From contig JADFAE010000002.1 of assembly GCA_015665415.1 (NCBI GenBank), forward strand, positions 179,773-243,772: a stretch of DNA of 64,000 nt, given 5' to 3'. The position numbers and the translations under genes were made by a program. Under the pieces are notes generated by a model. That model was given only the letters and a program-made list of their open reading frames with translations. It was not told the origin of the DNA and did no database searches. Source of the DNA: Roseobacter sp. GTDB lineage: Bacteria > Pseudomonadota > Alphaproteobacteria > Rhodobacterales > Rhodobacteraceae. This document shows positions 8,459-17,202 of this stretch, piece by piece; the first letter of the stretch is position 1; the number at the start of each line of letters is the position of its first letter.

Positions 8459-9359
8459 TTCCAACAGCTTCCCCCACGGGCAACGCCCCCTTTCCGCACC
8501 TCGCAAACCTGGACAGATGGCCCTGCGCTGGGGGCTGTTCCTGCTCCTCAGCCTCTTTGCCCTGTTCTACCTGATGCCGCTTTTTGTCATGGTCACCACC
8601 TCGCTCAAAAGCCTGGAAGAAATCCGCAGCGGCAGCCTGCTGGCCTTCCCGCGCGAGGTCACCTTTGACGCCTGGCGCACCGCCTGGTCCGGTGCCTGCA
8701 CTGGCATCCAATGCGAGGGGCTGCGACCCTATTTCTGGAACTCCGTGCTGCTGGCAGTGCCTGCGGTGATGATCTCGACCCTGCTGGGGGCTGCCAATGG
8801 CTATGTGATTGCGCAGTGGAATTTCCGCGGTGCCAATCTGATCTTCTCGGCATTGCTTTTTGGCTGCTTCATTCCCTTTCAGGTGGTGCTTTTGCCGATG
8901 GCACGGATGCTGGGGCTGATGGGGCTGGCGGGCAGCATTCCGGGGCTGATCTTTGCCCATGTAATCTATGGCATCGGCTTTACCACGCTGTTTTTCCGCA
9001 ATTTCTACGTCACCATTCCCAGTGACCTGGTCAAGGCGGCCAAAGTGGATGGCGCCGGGTTCTTTCGCATCTTCTGGTCGATATTCCTGCCGCTGAGCCT
9101 GCCTATCATCGTGGTCACCGTGATCTGGCAATTCACCCAGATCTGGAACGATTTCCTGTTCGGCGTGAGCTTCAGCCAGGCCGGCACCCAGCCGGTGACC
9201 GTGGCGCTGAACAATATCGTCAACTCCACCACCGGGGTGAAGGAATACAACGTCGACATGGCTGCCGCCATCATTGCCGCCCTGCCCACCCTGCTGGTCT
9301 ATGTGGTTGCCGGAAAATACTTTATCCGTGGTCTAACCGCCGGATCGGTGAAAGGATAA
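8451..9359 (+). CDS. gtsC: Sugar ABC transporter permease, second subunit
   Basis: Permease of the MalG/UgpE type, 302 residues, six predicted helices. The ATPase-docking EAA loop reads DLVKAAKVDGAGFFRIFWSI. ATG 8451 overlaps the preceding stop (ATGACTGA), which implies translational coupling. An extracellular CTGIQC pair near residue 85 is a small insertion with two cysteines before the helix, as seen in glucose-type GtsC proteins. Confidence 0.86.
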   Translation: MTDSNSFPHGQRPLSAPRKPGQMALRWGLFLLLSLFALFYLMPLFVMVTTSLKSLEEIRSGSLLAFPREVTFDAWRTAWSGACTGIQCEGLRPYFWNSVLLAVPAVMISTLLGAANGYVIAQWNFRGANLIFSALLFGCFIPFQVVLLPMARMLGLMGLAGSIPGLIFAHVIYGIGFTTLFFRNFYVTIPSDLVKAAKVDGAGFFRIFWSIFLPLSLPIIVVTVIWQFTQIWNDFLFGVSFSQAGTQPVTVALNNIVNSTTGVKEYNVDMAAAIIAALPTLLVYVVAGKYFIRGLTAGSVKG

Positions 9360-9364
9360 CTGAC

Positions 9365-10462
9365 ATGCTTCCCATCCTCGACATCAAATCTCTCAACAAA
9401 AATTACGGACCGGTAAAGATCCTGAAAGACATCAATGTCGCCATCGATCCCGGTGATTTTCTGGTGCTGGTCGGCCCATCGGGCTGCGGCAAATCCACCC
9501 TGTTGAACTGCATTGCCGGGCTGGAGCCGATCTCAGGCGGCGCAATCAACATCGATGGGCAGGACATGAGCCAGGTCAGCCCCAAGGACCGCGACATCGC
9601 CATGGTGTTTCAGTCCTATGCGCTCTACCCCACCATGACCGTGGCCAGGAACATCACCTTTGGCATGAAGGTCCGCGGTGTCGATGCGACCACTCAGGAG
9701 CGCAAGCTGGCAGAGGTTGCTGCGCAGTTGCAGATCGAACCCCTGCTCAACCGCCGCCCCGGCCAGCTGTCGGGCGGTCAGCGTCAGCGGGTGGCCATGG
9801 GTCGGGCGCTGGTACGCGATCCAAAACTGTTCCTCTTTGATGAACCGCTGTCCAATCTGGACGCCAAGCTGCGGGTCAGCATGCGCAGCGAAATCAAGAA
9901 ACTGCATCAGAACCTCGGTGCCACCATGGTCTATGTCACCCATGACCAGATCGAGGCCATGACACTGGCCACCAAGATCGTGGTGATGAAGGGCGGTGTC
10001 GTGCAACAGATCGGCACCCCGAGCGAGATCTACAACCATCCGGCCAATCTGTTTGTGGCCGATTTCATGGGTTCACCGGCGATGAACCTCATTCCGGCCC
10101 GCACCCGCCGCAGCGGCGACGCCATGGAAGTCGAAATCGCCCGCTCCGACGGCGCACCCGTAGTCCTGAGGGCACCGGCAGGCGCGGACCTGCCAACCGA
10201 TGTCATTCTGGGCCTGCGCCCCGAGGACATCGCCGAGGCGGGCTTTCGCAGCGGCTCTGATGTTCAGGCCGCGCCCTGCCGCATCGATCTGGTAGAGCCA
10301 GCAGGTGCCGATACCTTTGTGGTGTCGGAACTGGGTGGCAAGCAGGTCACCGCACGGCTCCATGCCGAAACCAGCGCCCAGCCCGGCATGATGCTGGATC
10401 TGGCCTTTGATCTGGCCAAAGTGTCCTTTTTTGCGCCGGAAACCGGGGAGAGATTGAACTGA
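9365..10462 (+). CDS. gtsD: Sugar ABC transporter ATP-binding protein (MalK/UgpC type)
   Basis: ATPase subunit, 365 residues: Walker A GPSGCGKST (37-45), ABC signature LSGGQRQR, Walker B LFLFDEPLSNLDA, H-loop VTHDQIEAM, and the C-terminal OB-fold (TOBE) regulatory region of the MalK group (GLRPEDI). ATG 9365 follows AAGGATAACTGAC. It sits 5 nt after the second permease. The energy-coupling role is certain by family; the sugar is as for the operon. Confidence 0.9.
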   Translation: MLPILDIKSLNKNYGPVKILKDINVAIDPGDFLVLVGPSGCGKSTLLNCIAGLEPISGGAINIDGQDMSQVSPKDRDIAMVFQSYALYPTMTVARNITFGMKVRGVDATTQERKLAEVAAQLQIEPLLNRRPGQLSGGQRQRVAMGRALVRDPKLFLFDEPLSNLDAKLRVSMRSEIKKLHQNLGATMVYVTHDQIEAMTLATKIVVMKGGVVQQIGTPSEIYNHPANLFVADFMGSPAMNLIPARTRRSGDAMEVEIARSDGAPVVLRAPAGADLPTDVILGLRPEDIAEAGFRSGSDVQAAPCRIDLVEPAGADTFVVSELGGKQVTARLHAETSAQPGMMLDLAFDLAKVSFFAPETGERLN

Positions 10463-10464
10463 CC

Positions 10465-11406
10465 ATGCGCCTGATTGCAGATCTTGGCGGCACCAATTGC
10501 CGCGTCGCAATGCTCCGCGAACCCGGGCAAGCGCCCAGCGCGGTGCACAGCTTTGCCAACCGCAATTTCACCAGTTTCAGTGCTGTCGTTCAGAGCTATC
10601 TTGCGAGGGTCGATGCCCCTGCCCCCCAGGAAATCGTCGCCGCCGTGGCCGGCCCTGTCAGCTGCACCGCAACGGGCCAAATCGCACAGGTCACCAATCG
10701 AAACTGGCTGATTTCGGGCAGAGCTCTCTCTCAGGAGTTCGGTGGCATTCCGGTCCATCTCTTGAATGATCTCAGCGCTCTCGGCCATAGCCTACCCGGG
10801 TTAAAGGGACCGGATCTGGCTGAGATACTGCCGCCACAGGACATCAGCCCCCAGGTGCAAAACCTAGTCATTGGCATCGGCACCGGTTTCAACCTCAGCC
10901 CAGCCCTGACCACGCCACAAGGAGTGAGCTGCCTTGCCGCTGAATATGGACATGTCGCCTTGCCGCTGGACCTGTACCAGGCCCTGCAGGACCGCATCGG
11001 TGACAGGGCGGCGCAGTTTCGCAGCGTCGAATGCTGCTTTTCAGGGCGCGGATTTGCAAGGTTACATGCCGCCTGTTGCCCCGATTGCCCCCCGCTTGAC
11101 GCAGAGGACATCATGCGCCGTGCCCGGGAAGGCGACTATGAACCTTCACAGTTCACCGCCTTTTATGCCCGCCTTCTGGCCCTGCTCAGCCGCAATCTTT
11201 TGAAAGGCTTCCTGCCGCGTGGAGGGCTCTATTTTGCAGGCACCGTGGCACGGAACCTGCTGACCAGCCACGCCCAAAACGCCTTTGTCACCGAATTCAG
11301 CCGCCCCGACCCGCAGTTTCCCGAGATCACCGCGCCGGTTTTTTGCATCCTAGACGACGCAGCGGCCCTCAAGGGATGCGCCGGGTTTTCCTTTGCAGCG
11401 CCCTGA
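10465..11406 (+). CDS. glk: Glucokinase
   Basis: Cytoplasmic ATP:glucose 6-phosphotransferase of the bacterial Glk family (not ROK), 313 residues. The N-terminal phosphate-binding motif is ADLGGTNCR (5-13), with the second loop GIGTGFN, the active-site segment LNDLSALGHS and a C-terminal DDAAALKG. It begins 2 nt after the ATPase stop, so it is cotranscribed with the transporter and would phosphorylate the incoming sugar, feeding the Entner-Doudoroff pathway that is usual in this group. Confidence 0.86.
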   Translation: MRLIADLGGTNCRVAMLREPGQAPSAVHSFANRNFTSFSAVVQSYLARVDAPAPQEIVAAVAGPVSCTATGQIAQVTNRNWLISGRALSQEFGGIPVHLLNDLSALGHSLPGLKGPDLAEILPPQDISPQVQNLVIGIGTGFNLSPALTTPQGVSCLAAEYGHVALPLDLYQALQDRIGDRAAQFRSVECCFSGRGFARLHAACCPDCPPLDAEDIMRRAREGDYEPSQFTAFYARLLALLSRNLLKGFLPRGGLYFAGTVARNLLTSHAQNAFVTEFSRPDPQFPEITAPVFCILDDAAALKGCAGFSFAAP

Positions 11407-11431
11407 AGGGCAATCAAGCGCAGGCAACGAG

Positions 11432-11445
11432 AGGAGCGGGCTCCT
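11432..11445. terminator. Weak hairpin between convergent glk and patG-like genes
   Basis: AGGAGC-GG-GCTCCT is a short perfect inverted repeat in the 81-nt gap between convergent genes, followed by only TT. It may help termination in either direction. Confidence 0.25.
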
Positions 11446-11487
11446 TTGAGGAACCAGCTTGAGCGGGACAGGGTTGGCGGGTCAGGG

Positions 11488-13704
11488 TCAGCGGCGTCTG
11501 AAAACCCAGGACTTCACCGTACCAACCGTCACCGGCAAGGTTTCGGATACATCTATGGTAAACTGAAAGATCTTGCCTGCCCGTCTGAGATTGCTGGGGT
11601 CCACAAAGGTCAGCGACATGTCCCAGCAATCGCTGTGCAATCGACAAAGTGGGCTTTTCTGCACCTCCAGCCTGTCCAGCACCCGCTGTTCACTCAGCGC
11701 CTGTGCAAACACAGCGGCCGCCTGAAAACAATTGGTTGCGGCAAAGTTCATCGCCCGGTCTCGCGAAGTCTGGCCCAGGTTCTGCAAATCAAAATAGACG
11801 CGGTTGAGAAAGCTGAGCAGCATGCCGTGAAACGGGACCCGCTGGGGATCCTCTGGCGGAAAGATCTGATCAACCGCGTCGTCAACCATCGCATTGATGT
11901 GCCAGCCATAGATGCCCCGCAGATCCGACAGGTCCAGCTGCGGCAGCGTTTCACCGGAAAGAAGCGCCACCCGCGTATCGCTGCGCCGCCCGGGAATACT
12001 GATCCTTTCGACAAAGCTGTCATTCTCCGGCTCCAGGCTCTGCCCTGCAAACAGATGGAGCAGAGTGTCATAGATCTCCTCGGCATTGGGACCTGTCGGC
12101 TTCAGGGCATAAAGCGGCGCGCCATCTGCCAGTAAGATCCACACCAGGCGTTGCCGTGCCGTCGGGTTCTGGGCCAGAAACTCGACCAGATCCGTCACTT
12201 GATGCGGGTCACAACCCTGCTTGAACTCCCCGGGTGCTGACTGCCGCATGAACTGTTCGAAATCCTGCAGAACCGTCGATGAACCAAAATCAAAACCCAA
12301 ACCCCCGATGACATAGACCAGCCCGGAATGGGCGGTGCTGGGGACAACCACATCCGGACTCTGCAAGCTGTCTGCACGAGCACTGGGCTTGAGCATCGGC
12401 TGTTGTTGAGGAAGAGCGGCACCCGCCGCCGCCGTCGGCGCTTGATCAGGCCCTGTCTGATCCAACTGATCCATCCTCGCCGAAACAAGCGAGGCCCTTG
12501 CGTTGCCGGCCGCTGTGCCGCCCTGCGCTGCCGGCGCGCCAGGCTGCGAAAACAGATCCGCGAGGCACGCCCGCAGATCCAAAGCACCACTCAGTCCCCG
12601 CTCCGGCTTGCCATCAGCGGCGGGCAGACATGGGCGCGCCGTCTTCAGCAACGACTTGAGAATTGCAGCCGCGTCGATCTGGCGGCCCAGCTGGAGCTGG
12701 CGGCTCATCAACAGGGCAGCGATGCCAGTCACAACCGGGGCCGCCACGCTGGTTCCCATTTCGCGGATTGGCGCTTCGGTTCCGGGCTGCGCCCCGAGAA
12801 TGTTTTCGCCGGGGGCCATGATCCCTTCTGTGGAATAATTGCCGCCAAAATTGCTGAACTTGAACGGTTGGCCACTGTCCTTCAATGCCCCCACCGCCAA
12901 GGTCCCCGGCAGCACGGCCGGAAAGCAGCGACACTCCCCCGCATCATTGCCCGCAGGTGCCACAATCAGCGTGTTGCGCCGCAAACACTTCTCGACCGCC
13001 TGCGCAAGCAGGGCGTCCGGGGCATCGGTCTGGGTCGGCAGGCAGGCCGCGCAGTGGATGATATCTGCCCCCAGATCATTGGCCAGATCAAAGGCGCGCG
13101 ACAGGTTGAGGGCTGAAAAATACTCCGCCGGATCGCCCATTTCATTCAGCGGGATTACGATCACCCGGCACCCCGGTGCCAACCCGGACACGGGCGTGCC
13201 AGCCTGCCCGGCAATGATGCTGGTGATATGCGTGGCATGTCGATCGCCAAGAAAGCGAAACAATTTGGCATTTGAAAAACTGGCCAGGAACCGGGCGTCC
13301 TTGACCTTGTCGGGCATATCGCTTTCAGCGATCTCCCTGAACAGCGCGTGATCCGCGTGGCTGAGCGGTGCGACGCGTTTATGCCAATAGGGCATTTCTT
13401 TTGAAATCAAACCCCTAGACAGGGAGCTCACACTGAGGTCGGGTGTCCCGTCGAGAATGACAATTGTTACGGCAGGATCGCCCTGGGTCTGGCGACGCAA
13501 TGCGGCCAACCCGGGAATCCTCTGCTCCAGATCATGGCGGGGGTTGCCCGTATCGCCATCGGCGTACAGTCCTGCTTGCCCCGCGAAACTGGCGGGCACA
13601 AGGGGAACGGTGGCGCTGGAAGGACCCAGGGCAAAACGGCGATAGATACCCTCTCCCAAATTCTGATTGAAGGGCCCTGGCCCTGAAGTATCGCGGTCTG
13701 TCAT
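11488..13704 (-). CDS. PatG-like subtilisin protease, predicted cyanobactin-type macrocyclase
   Basis: Subtilase of 738 residues. Catalytic triad: Asp85 (IVILDGTPDL), His156 (DRHATHIT), Ser319 (MGTSVAAP); oxyanion Asn253 (APAGND). The Asp-His spacing is 71 residues, against 35 in the PatA-like neighbour. Known PatG macrocyclases carry a helical insertion at this very place that holds the substrate follower peptide. A low-complexity linker at about 385-450 leads to the conserved C-terminal domain shared by PatA and PatG (ending VSETLPVTVGTVKSW). Predicted role: removes the AYSGG follower of the precursor and joins the core ends. It is the last gene of the leftward cluster. Cyclisation rather than simple cleavage is inference. 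Confidence 0.85.
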   Translation of the reverse strand: MTDRDTSGPGPFNQNLGEGIYRRFALGPSSATVPLVPASFAGQAGLYADGDTGNPRHDLEQRIPGLAALRRQTQGDPAVTIVILDGTPDLSVSSLSRGLISKEMPYWHKRVAPLSHADHALFREIAESDMPDKVKDARFLASFSNAKLFRFLGDRHATHITSIIAGQAGTPVSGLAPGCRVIVIPLNEMGDPAEYFSALNLSRAFDLANDLGADIIHCAACLPTQTDAPDALLAQAVEKCLRRNTLIVAPAGNDAGECRCFPAVLPGTLAVGALKDSGQPFKFSNFGGNYSTEGIMAPGENILGAQPGTEAPIREMGTSVAAPVVTGIAALLMSRQLQLGRQIDAAAILKSLLKTARPCLPAADGKPERGLSGALDLRACLADLFSQPGAPAAQGGTAAGNARASLVSARMDQLDQTGPDQAPTAAAGAALPQQQPMLKPSARADSLQSPDVVVPSTAHSGLVYVIGGLGFDFGSSTVLQDFEQFMRQSAPGEFKQGCDPHQVTDLVEFLAQNPTARQRLVWILLADGAPLYALKPTGPNAEEIYDTLLHLFAGQSLEPENDSFVERISIPGRRSDTRVALLSGETLPQLDLSDLRGIYGWHINAMVDDAVDQIFPPEDPQRVPFHGMLLSFLNRVYFDLQNLGQTSRDRAMNFAATNCFQAAAVFAQALSEQRVLDRLEVQKSPLCRLHSDCWDMSLTFVDPSNLRRAGKIFQFTIDVSETLPVTVGTVKSWVFRRR

Positions 13705-13869
13705 CCAGCTTCCGACTCTCGTGGTTTGGCCTCTCCGGTTTCTTTGACCGGGACGGGCCTGTTCGATTCATGGTCAATGCGTGGCATTGGGGGTGGCCCC
13801 GACGTGAGGCCCTCCGTGCCAAGGCCTGTCTCTGGCACGGCGCAGCGGTACCGCCTTTGATCACGATGC

Positions 13870-13905
13870 GGGTGACGCCCATCTTCAACTTGGCAGGCGT
13901 CACCC
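13870..13905 (-). other. Strong intergenic hairpin between precursor and macrocyclase genes
   Basis: GGGTGACGCC (13870-13879) and GGCGTCACCC (13896-13905) form a perfect 10-bp stem with a 16-nt loop; TGATCA copies flank it further out. It lies in the 257-nt gap after the precursor stop. No U-run follows, so it may be a processing or attenuation element that keeps precursor mRNA in excess over downstream enzyme mRNA. Confidence 0.5.
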
Positions 13906-13961
13906 TGATCACAACAACCGACGGCAGCGGGTGCCATCGGTTGCGGGGAACATATCGGCGC

Positions 13962-14153
13962 TTATTCGGCGTCGCCCCCGGAATAGGCGCAGCCCGCAGT
14001 CCCCGAAATGCCACAGGGAAGGGTCACGCTGATCGAAGCCGTCACTCCAACCAGGGTTTCTTCCGACATTTCAGCCAGAAGCTCGCTCTGGTTCTGCACC
14101 ATGCTGCGCACAACCGGGGCGGTCTGGTTCGGCTTTTTGGTTTTCATTTCCAT
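13962..14153 (-). CDS. Cyanobactin-like precursor peptide (PatE-like)
   Basis: A 63-residue peptide with the layout of cyanobactin precursors. The leader (1-40) carries LAEMSEETL at 26-34, close to the LAELSEEAL recognition motif of PatE. GVTAS (36-40) matches the GLEAS/GVDAS element preceding the core. The core is then ISVTLPCGISGTAGC (41-55), ending in Cys55 directly before AYSGGDAE (56-63), like the AYDG follower of PatE. Cys47 and Cys55, plus Ser/Thr, are possible heterocyclisation sites. ATG 14153 is chosen because AAGGAG stands 9 nt upstream; an ATG at 14162 touches that ribosome site and is rejected. The gene lies between the heterocyclase and macrocyclase genes, exactly as patE does. 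Modification and product are predictions. Confidence 0.88.
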   Translation of the reverse strand: MEMKTKKPNQTAPVVRSMVQNQSELLAEMSEETLVGVTASISVTLPCGISGTAGCAYSGGDAE

Positions 14154-14273
14154 GGGACTCATCTCCTTGATACTCTTGACAGGTCAACCGCTTAAGGTGG
14201 GTTGTTTGACCTCTCCTCCCTGCGGAAGAAGCTCGCGGCGCCGACGGGAGACCCCCGCCTTTTGTGGCGTCAT

Positions 14274-16646
14274 CTAAAATGGCATCGAGGTTCGATTGAG
14301 CTGCGCTTCGCTGCGCGCCGACGGCAACCAACCCAGCTTGACCGGAACGTCATACAGCCGCCCAGGCCCAAAGCGCTGCCAGAAAAACCGCATGCCCGGC
14401 ACCACCACTTTCACCACCGGAAGGCCGATATCCGGGCGTGTGAGATCAAGCACCAGAACCTCCAGGCCGACACGCCGGGCTGCGGCAACCGCTGCATCGA
14501 CATCGTCGCGAATATCGTCGCTCCAGGCCTGCGCAAAATCGCCCGCGCTTCGGATTGTGGCCTCAGGGTCGGGAACCAAATGCGGCTTGTTTTCGAGGCA
14601 GGCCCCCACCAGCCATTCGGCGCTGTCGGCACCGATCATCTCATCGGGGATTTTGTCCAGCTCCAGACCGACCTGGCTCATCTCTGTCAGGGCCCGGGTG
14701 ATGGCCACAACCGGATCCAGATCGGCGCCGTAACCGATGATCAGCCGCTCGCCATCGCCGCCAATCCGCCGCGACACCGCAGCCATGACCGGGATGCCCA
14801 GATCGGCGGTCAAGTCCAGCACCCAGAGTTCCCGCCCAACCTTGTGATAATGGGCCGTTATGTCGCGAAAATAGGACTGGTCGAAACTGTCCAGATCAAC
14901 CCGCGGGCGGCGCAGACCATTGTACCACCACAGCGCCACCGCATCGCGCTCCACCACTTCCAGAAATCCCTGATAGATGGCTTCCTCGATGGTATTGCCC
15001 GCAGCATTGCCATTGGAATCCGCGCGACAGAAGTCATGATCTTTTTCAAGCGGATACCAAAGATAGCAATAGGCAGAGGGCAGAAACCGCTGCCGCGCCT
15101 CGGTCAGAGACCAAACCGGGGTCCAATCAATCGCCCGCTCTGCATCAAAACGCTGAGGGATCCAGTCGTTATTGACATTTGACGCCGCATTCAGCGCCTC
15201 CCGCTGGTCATATTGCTGCGCGCTGAAATGCAGGACATCCCGCGGATGGATCGCCGCCGTGCCCAGCTCAGCCATCACCGCATTGACCCGGGGTTCATCG
15301 CCCTGGTGAATGAAGGAATAGCGCTCAACAGCCTCGCCAAAACCACTGACCCGGGCCTGAGCATCCGTTTTCCCCTTGCCGGAGGCGGTATGGCGCAGGA
15401 TCTGCCGTAGCCCCCGCAGCGAGCCGACGGTGCCCATGCTATGGGTGGATTTATAGGTATTGATCACCCCGTTGGTCTGGTCCGAGACTCGCGACAGCTC
15501 CATCACCACACCGGACACCGGGCTGATCAGATGCTGATAGTGGTCGAGCGTCTGTTCCGGGGTCCGGGAGCGATGGCCGCCATCCTCGAGATAGCGCTTT
15601 GGCGTTGATTGCAGCACCACCGGCTCAAACCCGCGACGCGTCAGGATCTGCGGATCGCCACAGTGTTCACATTGCGGCCGATGCGGCAAAGCATGTTGCC
15701 TGGTGTCATGGGTCAAGCAATCCGTGGTGAGAATCCGGCCCTCAAGCGTTGCCACCAAGGCGGGATCCATTTGCCCGTCCTGGGGTGCCGCGATCTGGCT
15801 GGCCACCCATTTTGCGATCTCGGTGACCGCCCAATTCTGCGCCAGGGCCACCGTCGTTTCCAAAGCCGGGCGGGCTGTCGGCAGGCAGGTCGTAGCCGCA
15901 ACCTGACGCTGGCGGTTGATTGAGGCCTTGATCTCCACATTGCCTTTCAGCCGTTGCGCCAGACAATGCCAACAGCCGGTCTGCCCCGGCACCAGGATCG
16001 GCCCAAGCCAGAGCACACTGCCGCTGGGTTTGAGCAACATCCAGGGCTGTCCCTCCTCGAGCGCAGTTCGGTTGATCGCATCCAACTCCGGGCGCAGGTA
16101 ATCATCAGTCACCACAAGTTTGAGATCGGCGCCGCCATCGGCGGTGCCTCCGCCCGAGGTGCCATCAGCCAGGCGCAGCCCCAAGGCCTGCAACTGCTCC
16201 CTCAGCCCGCCGAGCTGCGCTGTGCCAATCGCGGTGAGCGAGATCCGGGTGCGCTGCAGCTGCGCCTGTACCCTTGCGGGATCACAGCCAAGCTCATTCC
16301 AAAAAGCCAGTGCTCCCGGTGTCAGCCCCTCGACGGCATCGCAGAGATAGCCCAGGCCATCCAACCGCTCGATGACATGATCTACCAACTCGGCAGAGAT
16401 CGACTCGCTCAGTTGCGCCCGGATCTGGGCAATCGTGTGATCGCCGTTGAGATAGGGCACCACCGCGCCATAAAGCCGACCGGTCAAAACATGAGAGGCG
16501 TGTTCGCTCAGCAGGTAGACATGCATTGGCGGCACGATTTCGACACTGAAGTTCGACTTGATAGCAGGTCGCCGCGCAGCCTTCTTTTTCTGGTCCAAGG
16601 ATCCGGAAGGTAGCGTTTCCAGCAGATCAACCCCATGTTCCATCAT
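14274..16646 (-). CDS. PatD-like TOMM cyclodehydratase (RRE-E1-YcaO fusion)
   Basis: Heterocyclase of 790 residues. The N-terminal part (about 30-110) is a peptide-clamp region (FSVEIVPPMHVYLLSEH, then LTGRLYGAVVPYLNG) closely resembling PatD/TruD. An E1-like part follows with two zinc cysteine pairs, CWHC (225-228) and CEHC (326-329). The YcaO domain begins near 370, with ATP/Mg ligands in SGFGEAVER (Glu438, Glu441) and GNTIEEAIYQGF...VERDA. It would convert core cysteines to thiazolines with ATP. Start 16646 is set by AAGG 8 nt upstream and by length (PatD is about 780 residues); the frame stays open to 16829. The C-terminus ends TSMPF, without the PxPxP tail common in YcaO cyclodehydratases. 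Confidence 0.88.
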   Translation of the reverse strand: MMEHGVDLLETLPSGSLDQKKKAARRPAIKSNFSVEIVPPMHVYLLSEHASHVLTGRLYGAVVPYLNGDHTIAQIRAQLSESISAELVDHVIERLDGLGYLCDAVEGLTPGALAFWNELGCDPARVQAQLQRTRISLTAIGTAQLGGLREQLQALGLRLADGTSGGGTADGGADLKLVVTDDYLRPELDAINRTALEEGQPWMLLKPSGSVLWLGPILVPGQTGCWHCLAQRLKGNVEIKASINRQRQVAATTCLPTARPALETTVALAQNWAVTEIAKWVASQIAAPQDGQMDPALVATLEGRILTTDCLTHDTRQHALPHRPQCEHCGDPQILTRRGFEPVVLQSTPKRYLEDGGHRSRTPEQTLDHYQHLISPVSGVVMELSRVSDQTNGVINTYKSTHSMGTVGSLRGLRQILRHTASGKGKTDAQARVSGFGEAVERYSFIHQGDEPRVNAVMAELGTAAIHPRDVLHFSAQQYDQREALNAASNVNNDWIPQRFDAERAIDWTPVWSLTEARQRFLPSAYCYLWYPLEKDHDFCRADSNGNAAGNTIEEAIYQGFLEVVERDAVALWWYNGLRRPRVDLDSFDQSYFRDITAHYHKVGRELWVLDLTADLGIPVMAAVSRRIGGDGERLIIGYGADLDPVVAITRALTEMSQVGLELDKIPDEMIGADSAEWLVGACLENKPHLVPDPEATIRSAGDFAQAWSDDIRDDVDAAVAAARRVGLEVLVLDLTRPDIGLPVVKVVVPGMRFFWQRFGPGRLYDVPVKLGWLPSARSEAQLNRTSMPF

Positions 16647-16837
16647 TGCACTTACCTTCGAAAAACAACTCAACATTCCAGCCGCCCGCCCACCTGAACT
16701 GCGGCCCCTGACCTGCGCCCCCTGGCCCGAACCAACAGGGCCAAGCACTGGATCTCCAGGCGCAGGTTCAGTGCCCCGAGGATATGCCCGCATCTGTTCC
16801 GCAACAGACCCTGGGCGGCCCCACCGCATCGGCGACG

Positions 16838-17065
16838 TCAGCTCCAGATTCTGCCCCGCCGGAACCCCGGGCCCAAACGCGCGGCCGCCAGTGGCGCATC
16901 AGCGTCGGCGCCTGCGGCGCGCTGTGGTTGTGGTACTGTGGCCAAGCCGCGGACGAACTTTGGCGACGCATGTTTTTTCTTCTGCAAATAGCTGCTGAAG
17001 CCGCCGTCATAGATTTCGTTGTAGGCCGCCAGCTGCGGCCCTTTCTTGCGTGTTTTTCTTGCCAT
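16838..17065 (-). CDS. Small basic protein, PatC-like by position
   Basis: A 75-residue protein with a strong ribosome site (AGGAGG, 9 nt before ATG 17065), so it is surely translated. It opens MARKTRKKGPQL and has AAYNEIYDGGFSSYLQKKK at 13-31; the second half is Ala/Pro/Gly-rich. Cyanobactin clusters carry two short proteins, PatB and PatC, between patA and patD, and this gene occupies the patC slot. I cannot confirm sequence homology by eye. No catalytic motif is visible. About 190 nt separate it from the heterocyclase start, with the heterocyclase frame open across the gap. Confidence 0.6.
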   Translation of the reverse strand: MARKTRKKGPQLAAYNEIYDGGFSSYLQKKKHASPKFVRGLATVPQPQRAAGADADAPLAAARLGPGFRRGRIWS

Positions 17066-17202
17066 GTTCGGAGTCCTCCTGATCCGTCTCGTGAACGAGT
17101 GTGGTTTGGAACACCGGCCCAGGGGTCAAGCAATTGCAAGTCTGGCACGGGACGGGCTAGCCCGCCGCCAACGCCGCAATCAGCCCCCACGGCCGGGCTG
17201 GG

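Noticed and set aside
13701..13937. 78-codon minus-strand frame between precursor and PatG-like genes, stop overlapping the protease start (ATGA)
   Set aside because: The overlap is suggestive, but no ribosome site precedes ATG 13937 and the frame runs through the strong hairpin; no leader or core motif is present, so it is not a second precursor.
14154..14162. Earlier ATG at 14162 as start of the precursor
   Set aside because: It directly abuts the AAGGAG ribosome site with no spacer; the ATG at 14153 has ideal 9-nt spacing.
16647..16829. N-terminal extension of the PatD-like protein to 16829
   Set aside because: The extra 61 residues do not resemble PatD, while 16646 has a good ribosome site and gives the normal family length.
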